A DNA stretch of 16,002 nucleotides from Desulfuromonadales bacterium (lineage in GTDB: Bacteria > Desulfobacterota > Desulfuromonadia > Desulfuromonadales > JACZKF01). The stretch covers positions 1 through 16,002 of the forward strand of contig JACZKF010000401.1 in assembly GCA_014860175.1 (NCBI GenBank). The letters are read 5' to 3'. The translations under genes and the position numbers were made by a program. Positions 1 to 6,195 of this stretch are shown piece by piece (the stretch's first letter is position 1; each line of letters starts with the position of its first letter). The notes under the pieces were generated by a model. The model was not told the DNA's origin, ran no database searches, and was given only the letters and a program-made list of their open reading frames with translations.

Positions 1-25
1 GTGTATGCTGTATACAAAAAAAGAG

Positions 26-54
26 TTGAAAAAGGGGCAGTCTCCTGCTATCCT
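26..54 (+). promoter_or_regulatory. Candidate sigma70 promoter of the complex II operon
   Basis: TTGAAA (26-31) and TATCCT (49-54) are separated by 17 bp, which would place transcription start near 61, about 30 bp before the chosen sdhC start. The -35 matches consensus at 5 of 6 and the -10 at 4 of 6. A short inverted repeat, TGTAT-N5-ATACA (2-16), lies just upstream at the window edge and could be a regulator site. The -10 match is modest, so this is a candidate only. Confidence 0.3.
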
Positions 55-91
55 TCAGCCGGTTAAATTACTCTTAGAAGGGATGGTGGCT

Positions 92-775
92 ATGCAATGG
101 TACACGTCTTCGCTCGGTAAGAAGTACTTTATGGCGGTGACAGGCCTGATGATGGTGCTGTTTGTTGTCGCCCACATGTTCGGCAATTTCACTATTTTTG
201 CCGGAGCAGATGGGATTAACGCCTACGCGGCCCATCTGCGGGCCATTCCGCCGCTGCTGTGGATCTTTCGGTTGGTCATGGTGGGTGTCGTCCTGCTCCA
301 CATCTGGTTGGGGGTCAACCTCTATCTGGAGAACAAAGCGGCCCGGCCGGTGGAATACGCCATGAAGAAGAACGAGCGGACCTCGTTTTCGGCGCGGACC
401 ATGGTCTGGACCGGGTTGCTGCTGGGCGCATTCATCATCTACCACATCCTGCATTTCACCACCCACATGGCCATCAGCCCCGGAATAGCCGCCGGTGTGG
501 GCGCCAACTTCGACCCCTTGAATCGGCCGGACGTCTTCAAGATGGTCGTCAGCAGTTTCAACTCCTTCGGCATCGCCCTGATCTATGTGGCCGCCATGGT
601 GGTTCTTCTGCTGCACCTGGCGCATGGCATCCAGAGCTTCTTCCAGTCGCTGGGCGCAACCAACGACCGGGTTCTGCCGGTTTTCGAGAAATGGGGGCGC
701 GGCGTCGCTTTCGTTCTGATGATCGGCTTCGTCCTGGTGCCCATCTCCATCTTCTTCGGCGTGATCAAACTCTAG
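92..775 (+). CDS. sdhC: Succinate dehydrogenase/fumarate reductase cytochrome b subunit
   Basis: Membrane anchor of respiratory complex II; it carries electrons between the menaquinone pool and the SdhAB catalytic subunits. The 227-residue protein has five hydrophobic segments (about 12-30, 55-77, 104-127, 155-178 and 204-224), the plan of the single-subunit diheme cytochrome b of Wolinella-type fumarate reductases. Histidines suited to axial heme ligation lie in or near helices: H28, H70, H118, H121, H175 and H178. The frame is open from ATG 5, and ATG 83 is also possible, but ATG 92 is preferred: AGAAGGG (76-82) sits 9 bp before it, and MQWYTSS is the start I expect for Geobacter homologs. 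A 15-bp gap separates it from sdhA. The gene could equally be named frdC; in Geobacter one such complex is reported to work in both directions. Confidence 0.93.
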   Translation: MQWYTSSLGKKYFMAVTGLMMVLFVVAHMFGNFTIFAGADGINAYAAHLRAIPPLLWIFRLVMVGVVLLHIWLGVNLYLENKAARPVEYAMKKNERTSFSARTMVWTGLLLGAFIIYHILHFTTHMAISPGIAAGVGANFDPLNRPDVFKMVVSSFNSFGIALIYVAAMVVLLLHLAHGIQSFFQSLGATNDRVLPVFEKWGRGVAFVLMIGFVLVPISIFFGVIKL

Positions 776-790
776 TAGGGGGTTACGACA

Positions 791-2704
791 GTGATACTCG
801 ACGGAAAATGTCCGACTGGACCGATTCAAACTTCATGGGACCGGCACTGTTTTGACCTGAAGCTGGTCAATCCCGCCAACAAACGCAAGTATAAAGTCCT
901 CGTCGTCGGCACCGGCCTGGCCGGTGGGGCGGCCGCCGCCTCTCTCGGCGAGCTCGGCTACAATGTCGAAGCCTTCTGCTATCAGGACAGCGCCCGCCGC
1001 GCCCACTCCATCGCGGCCCAAGGTGGGATCAACGCCGCCAAGAACTACCCGAACGACGGCGACAGCATCTATCGTCTCTTTTATGACACCATCAAGGGGG
1101 GCGACTTCCGGGCCCGCGAAGCCGATGTCTGGCGTCTGGCCCAGGTGAGCAACAACATCATCGACCAGTGTGTCGCTCAGGGGGTCCCCTTCGCCCGCGA
1201 TTACGCCGGCTATCTGGACAACCGCTCCTTCGGCGGCGCCCAGGTCTCCCGTACCTTCTACGCCCGCGGTCAGACCGGGCAGCAGCTGCTGCTCGGCGCC
1301 TACCAGGCCCTCTCCCGTCAGGTCAATGCCGGCACCGTCAAGCTGTACACCCGGCGGGAGATGCTCGACCTGGTGGTGGTCGATGGGGAAGCCAAGGGGA
1401 TTACCTGCCGCAATCTGGTGACCGGCGAGATCGAGTCGTACTGGGGCGACGCCGTGGTTCTGGCCACCGGCGGCTACGTCAACGTCTTCTATCTCTCCAC
1501 CAATGCGATGGGGTGCAGCGTCACCGCCGCCTGGCGCGCGACCAAGAAGGGGGCCTACATGGCGAACCCCTGCTACACCCAGATCCATCCGACCTGCATT
1601 CCGCAATCCGGTGACCATCAGTCGAAACTGACCCTGATGTCCGAATCGCTGCGCAACGATGGTCGCTGCTGGGTCCCCAAAAAGCAGTCGGAAAACCGCA
1701 AGCCCGGTGAGATCCCCGAAGCCGAGCGCGATTACTATCTCGAGCGCAAGTACCCCTCCTTTGGCAATCTGGCACCGCGTGACATCGCCTCCCGGGCCGC
1801 CAAGGAGCAGTGCGATGACAACCGCGGGGTCGGCCCCGGCGGCCGCGGGGTGTTCCTCGACTTCTCCGACGCCATCAGCCGCCTCGGGGAAGACAAGATC
1901 CGCGAGCGCTACGGCAATCTGTTCCAGATGTACGAGAAGATTACCGACGAAAACGCCTACAAGGTGCCGATGCGCATCTATCCCGCCCCCCACTACTCGA
2001 TGGGCGGCCTGTGGGTCGATTACAACTGCATGAGCAACGTCCCCGGCCTGTTCGTCCTCGGTGAGGCCAACTTCTCGGTGCACGGCGCCAACCGTCTGGG
2101 GGCTTCGGCCTTGATGCAGGGTCTGGCTGACGGCTACTTCGTCATCCCCTACACCATTGCCGGCTATCTGGCCACCACCAAACCGGGCAAGGCGAAAACC
2201 GACCACCCCGAGTTCAAGAAGTCCCGCGACGAGGTCGAAGGGCAACTCAAAAAGCTTCTGTCGATCAAAGGCAAGAAGACCGTCACCGATTTCCATCGGG
2301 GCTTGGGCAAGATCATGTGGGAAAACGTCGGCATGGCGCGCACGGCCGAAAGTCTCAAGACCGCTCTTCGGGAGATTCCCAAGCTGCGTGAGGAGTTCTG
2401 GCAGAACGTCAACGTCAGCGGCGGCATGGCCGGGGTCAATCAGCAGTTGGAAAACGCCTGGCGCGTGGCCGATTTCTTCGAATTTGCCGAACTGATGACT
2501 CGCGACGCCCTGCACCGCAACGAATCTTGCGGCGGCCACTTCCGGGTCGAGTACCAGAGCGAAGATGGTGAAGCGATGCGTGACGACCAGAATTTCACTT
2601 ACGTGGGTGCCTGGGAGTTCAAGGGGCTGGATAAGGAACCCGAACTGCACAAGGAGCCCCTCAAGTTCGAAAATGTCCATCTTGCCGTGAGGAGCTATAA
2701 ATAA
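791..2704 (+). CDS. sdhA: Succinate dehydrogenase/fumarate reductase flavoprotein subunit
   Basis: Catalytic FAD subunit of complex II (637 residues, normal length), interconverting succinate and fumarate on the membrane surface. Visible motifs: the dinucleotide-binding GTGLAG at 40-45; the HSIAAQGG segment at 72-79, where H72 is the expected covalent FAD attachment site; HPT at 265-267; PRDIASR at 328-334, with the active-site arginine region; HYSMGG at 400-405; and GANRLG at 431-436. The start is a GTG preceded by TAGGGGG with a 9-bp spacer; the N-terminal sequence beginning MILDGK is what I expect for Geobacter-type homologs, so this GTG is preferred over internal starts. The last base of its TAA is shared with the ATG of sdhB. 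Sequence alone does not decide the physiological direction, so frdA is an equally valid name. Confidence 0.97.
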   Translation: MILDGKCPTGPIQTSWDRHCFDLKLVNPANKRKYKVLVVGTGLAGGAAAASLGELGYNVEAFCYQDSARRAHSIAAQGGINAAKNYPNDGDSIYRLFYDTIKGGDFRAREADVWRLAQVSNNIIDQCVAQGVPFARDYAGYLDNRSFGGAQVSRTFYARGQTGQQLLLGAYQALSRQVNAGTVKLYTRREMLDLVVVDGEAKGITCRNLVTGEIESYWGDAVVLATGGYVNVFYLSTNAMGCSVTAAWRATKKGAYMANPCYTQIHPTCIPQSGDHQSKLTLMSESLRNDGRCWVPKKQSENRKPGEIPEAERDYYLERKYPSFGNLAPRDIASRAAKEQCDDNRGVGPGGRGVFLDFSDAISRLGEDKIRERYGNLFQMYEKITDENAYKVPMRIYPAPHYSMGGLWVDYNCMSNVPGLFVLGEANFSVHGANRLGASALMQGLADGYFVIPYTIAGYLATTKPGKAKTDHPEFKKSRDEVEGQLKKLLSIKGKKTVTDFHRGLGKIMWENVGMARTAESLKTALREIPKLREEFWQNVNVSGGMAGVNQQLENAWRVADFFEFAELMTRDALHRNESCGGHFRVEYQSEDGEAMRDDQNFTYVGAWEFKGLDKEPELHKEPLKFENVHLAVRSYK

Positions 2705-3495
2705 TGAGCGCCGATCACAACGCGATGAATCTCACCTTGTTTGTCTGGCGGCAGAAAAACGCCAAGGACAAGGGAAGGCTTGAGCGCTACGAAGCCAAGA
2801 GTGTCAGCCCGGACATGTCGTTTCTCGAGATGCTCGATATCGTCAATGAGGATCTGATCAAGCAGGGAAGCGATCCAATCGTGTTCGACCATGACTGCCG
2901 TGAGGGGATCTGCGGAATGTGTTCGCAGATGATCAACGGCGTCGCTCACGGTCCCGAGGCGGAAATTACCGTCTGTCAGCTTCATATGCGTCGCTTCAAA
3001 GATGGCGACAGCATCTACATCGAGCCGTGGCGGTCCAAAGCCTTCCCGCTGATCAGCGACCTGATGGTCGACCGCCGCGCTTTTGAGCGGATCATCCAGA
3101 CCTACGGGTATACTTCCGCGCATACCGGCGGGGTTCCGGACGGCAATGCCACCACGATTCCCAAGCCGGCCGCCGAAATGGCGATGGACGCCGCCGCCTG
3201 TATCGGCTGCGGCGCCTGCGTGGCTGCCTGCCCGAATGCGTCGGCCATGCTCTTCGTGGCGGCTAAAGTGTCCCATCTCGGCGTTCTCCCCCAGGGAGAA
3301 GTCGAGGGGGCCCGCCGGGTTCGGGCCATGGTGGCGCAGATGGACAAAGAAGGTTTCGGCAACTGCACCAATCACTACGAGTGCGAAGCTGCTTGTCCGA
3401 AAGGGATCAAGGTGACTTTCATCTCCCGGATGAATCGCGAACTGATGAAATCCATTCCGACCGGGGATGAGGTTTCGGCGGCTGGCGGCTTCTAG
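2704..3495 (+). CDS. sdhB: Succinate dehydrogenase/fumarate reductase iron-sulfur subunit
   Basis: Electron-transfer subunit between SdhA flavin and SdhC hemes (263 residues). All three cluster motifs are intact: the [2Fe-2S] site C65, C70, C73 with C91; the [4Fe-4S] site C166, C169, C172 with a downstream C231; and the [3Fe-4S] site C176, C221, C227. The layout is a plant-type ferredoxin N-terminal domain followed by a bacterial two-cluster C-terminal domain. The ATG overlaps the sdhA stop (TAATG), with TGAGGAGC ending 8 bp upstream, so translation is coupled. A strong terminator hairpin begins 26 bp after the stop and closes the operon. Synonym frdB. Confidence 0.97.
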   Translation: MSADHNAMNLTLFVWRQKNAKDKGRLERYEAKSVSPDMSFLEMLDIVNEDLIKQGSDPIVFDHDCREGICGMCSQMINGVAHGPEAEITVCQLHMRRFKDGDSIYIEPWRSKAFPLISDLMVDRRAFERIIQTYGYTSAHTGGVPDGNATTIPKPAAEMAMDAAACIGCGACVAACPNASAMLFVAAKVSHLGVLPQGEVEGARRVRAMVAQMDKEGFGNCTNHYECEAACPKGIKVTFISRMNRELMKSIPTGDEVSAAGGF

Positions 3496-3521
3496 ACTCA
3501 TTTCATTCAGCATTGGACGAC

Positions 3522-3565
3522 CCGAGAGGGCGACCGGAAGGTCGCCCTCTCGGCGTATTTGTTCC
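3522..3565 (+). terminator. Intrinsic terminator of the sdhCAB operon
   Basis: A perfect 14-bp stem, CCGAGAGGGCGACC (3522-3535) paired with 3540-3553, closes a GGAA tetraloop of the GNRA class. It is followed by a modest T-rich tail (CGTATTTGTT). The stem is strong and lies just after sdhB; the tail is short of a classical U-run. Confidence 0.8.
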
Positions 3566-3751
3566 CGATATCCGAGCCCTTCACGCGCCACTGCAGCGTG
3601 CGCCCGCGGTCCTTCGGTCCTCAGCGGACCACCCCCTCTCGTCCCCACTCCCCTTTACGCAAGTTCAGTCACGACACTGAAACCTCTCCAAACTGCCTAT
3701 GCAGAGCGACTATTCAAGTTGTCTAGCCAGAATGGCTATGCAAAATAATCG

Positions 3752-3780
3752 TTGCTATTTAATGTTGCCTTTAATACACT
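3752..3780 (+). promoter_or_regulatory. Candidate promoter of the PilZ/HD-GYP/radical SAM operon
   Basis: TTGCTA (3752-3757) and TACACT (3775-3780) are spaced 17 bp apart in the most AT-rich part of the gap; TTTAAT at 3770-3775 is an alternative -10 without a good -35. The inverted repeat at 3724-3738 ends 13 bp upstream of the -35 and could be an operator. Matches are 4 of 6 in each hexamer. The leader would be roughly 85 nt. Confidence 0.3.
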
Positions 3781-3852
3781 TCGCTCAGCTTGTATTCTGC
3801 TGTTGGATCAAATATCTTGCCGACTAAGTAGAAGGCAGGAAGAGGGTACGCC

Positions 3853-3868
3853 GCCCTCGGGGGAGGGC
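3853..3868 (+). promoter_or_regulatory. Hairpin sequestering the phd-like ribosome binding site
   Basis: GCCCTC (3853-3858), a GGGG loop and GAGGGC (3863-3868) form a perfect 6-bp hairpin. Its 3' arm contains the GGAGGG Shine-Dalgarno (3862-3867) of the gene starting at 3872. A second GAGGG copy at 3842-3846 can pair with CCCTC (3854-3858) instead, which would free the ribosome binding site. The two alternative pairings are seen in the sequence; regulation through them is inferred. Confidence 0.4.
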
Positions 3869-3871
3869 TAA

Positions 3872-4183
3872 ATGGAAACGACTGTCGATCTGAAGACATT
3901 TCGCCAGAACTTTGGTGAATTTCTGGATACCGTCCAGAGGGATAAAGACGCCACCGTCATTGTCACCCGGTACGGTAACCCCTGGGTTGTTTTGCGCTCG
4001 CCGGCAGCCTTCGCCAGGACAGACGGGTTCTGGCGCGAGCGAGCCCTGAAGGTTCGGCTGGAGCTGGTGCTCCTGCTCGGGACCGTCCATTACCAGAAAA
4101 AACCGCTGCTGGTCATCCGCAAGGGGGAACCGGCGGCCTGTGTCTGCCCCCCCGGTGACGCACCAGATATGCAGCCCATATGA
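3872..4183 (+). CDS. Small Phd/YefM antitoxin-like protein
   Basis: A 103-residue protein. Residues 7-45 look like the Phd/YefM N-terminal fold: a helix, then a beta hairpin with a strand-turn-strand ATVIVTRYGNPWVVL pattern, which in the family dimerises and binds operator DNA. Residues 59-96 show the same pattern again (LLVIRKGEPAACVC), suggesting an internal duplication instead of the usual toxin-binding tail. No RelE, Doc or PIN toxin is next to it; the following gene overlaps it by 4 bp (ATGA) and encodes a PilZ protein. The start is set by GGAGGG with a 4-bp spacer. It may be a DNA-binding repressor of its own operon rather than a classical antitoxin. The family call is moderate and the function is inferred. 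Confidence 0.6.
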   Translation: METTVDLKTFRQNFGEFLDTVQRDKDATVIVTRYGNPWVVLRSPAAFARTDGFWRERALKVRLELVLLLGTVHYQKKPLLVIRKGEPAACVCPPGDAPDMQPI

Positions 4184-6192
4184 GGGAAGCCGAGGTTATG
4201 GCAGCAGGGGATGACCGGATTCTGCACTACCCGGAACGCCACATCAAGCGGCCGCAGATAACCAACCGGCTGAACATGCTCCATTTTCGCCAGGAACCTA
4301 TTCTGGTCAGCCTTCGCCATCGCGAATACGGCTATCTGGTCACCCTGCAAGCGATGCCTCGTGTTTGCCAGGGGGAACTGCTGCAAGCCGACTGGCTGGA
4401 CAACAATGGCCAGAAACCGCGTAACCTGCACCAATTCACCCTGGAAAAAATCATTATTCCCGGCTCTTCCTTGGCCTTGGAATATGCCCCGGAGAATGCC
4501 TGGCTGGACGATGATCTGGTCCAGATGGAGATTCCTGACCGGATTAAAGCCATTTCGGGGCGCCAAATTTCCCGCCACAAAGGGGTGGCGGCGATCGAGG
4601 CCCGACTGACCCAGAACAGTATCGGTTTTCAAGGCTGTCTCACCGATTTTTCACCCCTGGGGATGCGCCTTGAGGTCCACAACAGCCAGGCCCAAAGTCT
4701 TCATTGGCTCGACCTCGATAAACCGATCTCGCTGACTCTGCAGCGCCACCAGGAGGTGATTTTTTCGGGACCGGTCATCGTCCTGCGCCAGGAAGGGGAC
4801 CGAGACCGGCAATCGGTGGTGGTTCAACCAGAGCGCGACAACGCCCCGCGCTACAAACCAAAAGTCAGTCGAACCAAGCGTCTGGCCGTCAAACCCTCCC
4901 CCGACATCTGTTTTTCGCACCCCCTCACCGGCGGTAGTTTCACTCTGCCGGTACGGGACATCGCCACTCTCGGCGTCTGTGTGGAAGAGAGCCGGGAGCA
5001 TTCCGTCTTGATGGCCGGCATGGTTTTGCCTGATATTTCCCTGAACACTTTCGGCAGCCCCTTTGTCACTTTCACCGGGCAAGTGGTCTACCGACGAGAA
5101 GTGGACGGCAAAATTCTCTGCGGCATCACCATCCTCAATATAGATGACGATGACCATTTCCGCCTGATTGGCCTGGTCCATCGCACTGAAGACGAACACG
5201 CCTACGTTCGGCTCAACCACGATCCAGAGAAATTTTTTGATTTTCTTTTCGACGCCGGCTTTTTATATCCATCTAAATATTCGACAATTGTCAGCCAGCG
5301 CGATGAATTTATAAAGGCTTACAATCAGCTCTACCTAAATCCCAACAAGATCGCCCGCTGTTTTGTTTACTTGGAAAAGGGCCAGATTTTCGGCCATGTC
5401 TCGGCCCTCAAGATATATCGCCATACTTGGCTCAACCATCATCATGCCGCGACCGGCAAGCGCACCAGTGGTTTGAAAGTACTCCGGCAGATTTCCAACT
5501 TTCACAACGATTCCTATGTGCTGGGGCAGTTGCAGATGCGCTATGTGGTCGGCGTCTGGCGACCGGACAACAGTTTCCCCGAGCGCTTTTTCGGCACCTT
5601 TTGCCGGGAGGTCGCCGATCCGCAGAAGTGCTCCATGGACCAGTTCGTTTACCTGCAGTGCTCGGTCGACAAATGCCTCTGCTGGGACGATCTGAAAGGC
5701 CCTTGGGAATTTACCCGCGCCACCCGGTCCGACCTGGCCGAATTCGAAGGGTTTTACCGCTCGGGCTCAGGCGGGTTGCTGGCCAAAGCTTTCGACCTGA
5801 CCCCCGATACCTTTGAGGACACCACTGTCGCCGAACAGTATCGGGCTTCCGGCTTCAAGCGGGAAAGGCATGTCTATGCCCTTCGGTATGGTCTTGATCT
5901 CAAGGCCCTCATCGAAGTTCAGGACTCCGATACGGGACTGAACCTGTCAGAGCTCACCAATGCTGTCAACCTGTTCATCCTGGATACCAATATGGTCACC
6001 CCAAAGGTCCTGGAGTTTCTCCAGTGCCTGATTGCCGTCAAGCACCAGAGGTATCAGTATCCGATCATGCTCTATCCCCATTCCTATGCCGAACGTTACC
6101 GCCTGGAGCAGAGCAAGCAGTATATGGTGTGGATCCTCAACGTCGAGTTTTCCGATCAGTATATGAGTCACCTGGAAAAATGGTGCAGGTAG
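4180..6192 (+). CDS. Two-PilZ-domain c-di-GMP effector with C-terminal acyltransferase-like (GNAT-like) region
   Basis: A cytoplasmic-looking 670-residue protein with no signal peptide or membrane segment. Residues about 20-120 resemble the N-terminal beta domain found before PilZ in YcgR-type proteins. A first PilZ domain (about 127-215) has both c-di-GMP motifs: RQISR at 128-132 (RxxxR) and DFSPLG at 156-161 (DxSxxG). A second PilZ-like domain (about 230-335) is weaker, with SRTKR at 230-234 and DIATLG at 260-265. Residues about 350-670 resemble a GNAT-type acyltransferase: strand-turn-strand units at 393-412 and 563-580, a histidine-rich WLNHHHAATG at 417-426, and several cysteines (475, 484, 494, 499, 501). 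The C-terminal fold assignment is tentative and no substrate can be named. ATG 4180 overlaps the previous stop; ATG 4198, with GGAAG 8 bp upstream, is a serious alternative start. Confidence 0.75.
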   Translation: MREAEVMAAGDDRILHYPERHIKRPQITNRLNMLHFRQEPILVSLRHREYGYLVTLQAMPRVCQGELLQADWLDNNGQKPRNLHQFTLEKIIIPGSSLALEYAPENAWLDDDLVQMEIPDRIKAISGRQISRHKGVAAIEARLTQNSIGFQGCLTDFSPLGMRLEVHNSQAQSLHWLDLDKPISLTLQRHQEVIFSGPVIVLRQEGDRDRQSVVVQPERDNAPRYKPKVSRTKRLAVKPSPDICFSHPLTGGSFTLPVRDIATLGVCVEESREHSVLMAGMVLPDISLNTFGSPFVTFTGQVVYRREVDGKILCGITILNIDDDDHFRLIGLVHRTEDEHAYVRLNHDPEKFFDFLFDAGFLYPSKYSTIVSQRDEFIKAYNQLYLNPNKIARCFVYLEKGQIFGHVSALKIYRHTWLNHHHAATGKRTSGLKVLRQISNFHNDSYVLGQLQMRYVVGVWRPDNSFPERFFGTFCREVADPQKCSMDQFVYLQCSVDKCLCWDDLKGPWEFTRATRSDLAEFEGFYRSGSGGLLAKAFDLTPDTFEDTTVAEQYRASGFKRERHVYALRYGLDLKALIEVQDSDTGLNLSELTNAVNLFILDTNMVTPKVLEFLQCLIAVKHQRYQYPIMLYPHSYAERYRLEQSKQYMVWILNVEFSDQYMSHLEKWCR

Positions 6193-6195
6193 ATC

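Larger units (their letters stand above)
3566..3871 (+). other. Intergenic region and structured leader upstream of the phd-like gene
   Basis: No credible protein gene, tRNA or known riboswitch was found here. The first half is GC-rich; from about 3650 the sequence becomes clearly AT-richer than all neighbouring genes. Inverted repeats are TTCAGT-N6-ACTGAA (3664-3681) and TAGCCA-GAA-TGGCTA (3724-3738). CTATGCA occurs twice in direct orientation (3697-3703 and 3736-3742). A stem CTTGCC/GGCAGG (3816-3821 with 3834-3839, one G-U pair) and a hairpin over the ribosome binding site (3853-3868) indicate a structured mRNA leader. The function of these elements is unknown. Confidence 0.5.

Noticed and set aside
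833..2680. 615-codon open frame on the minus strand opposite sdhA
   Set aside because: It is the mirror of a certain, highly conserved gene in high-GC sequence; its translation shows no recognisable domain.
2695..3648. 317-codon minus-strand frame across sdhB and the gap
   Set aside because: It lies over the sdhB cluster motifs and the terminator; it is a shadow frame with low-complexity composition.
3733..3757. Sigma54 promoter (TGGC followed by TTGC)
   Set aside because: The spacing between the GG and GC elements is far larger than the fixed sigma54 spacing.
3834..3871. Possible c-di-GMP (GEMM) riboswitch, suggested by the c-di-GMP genes downstream
   Set aside because: The conserved GEMM core elements and paired-stem layout are not present; only short hairpins are seen.
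3872..4183. Complete type II toxin-antitoxin pair
   Set aside because: No toxin-like gene flanks the Phd-like protein; the next gene is a 670-residue PilZ protein.
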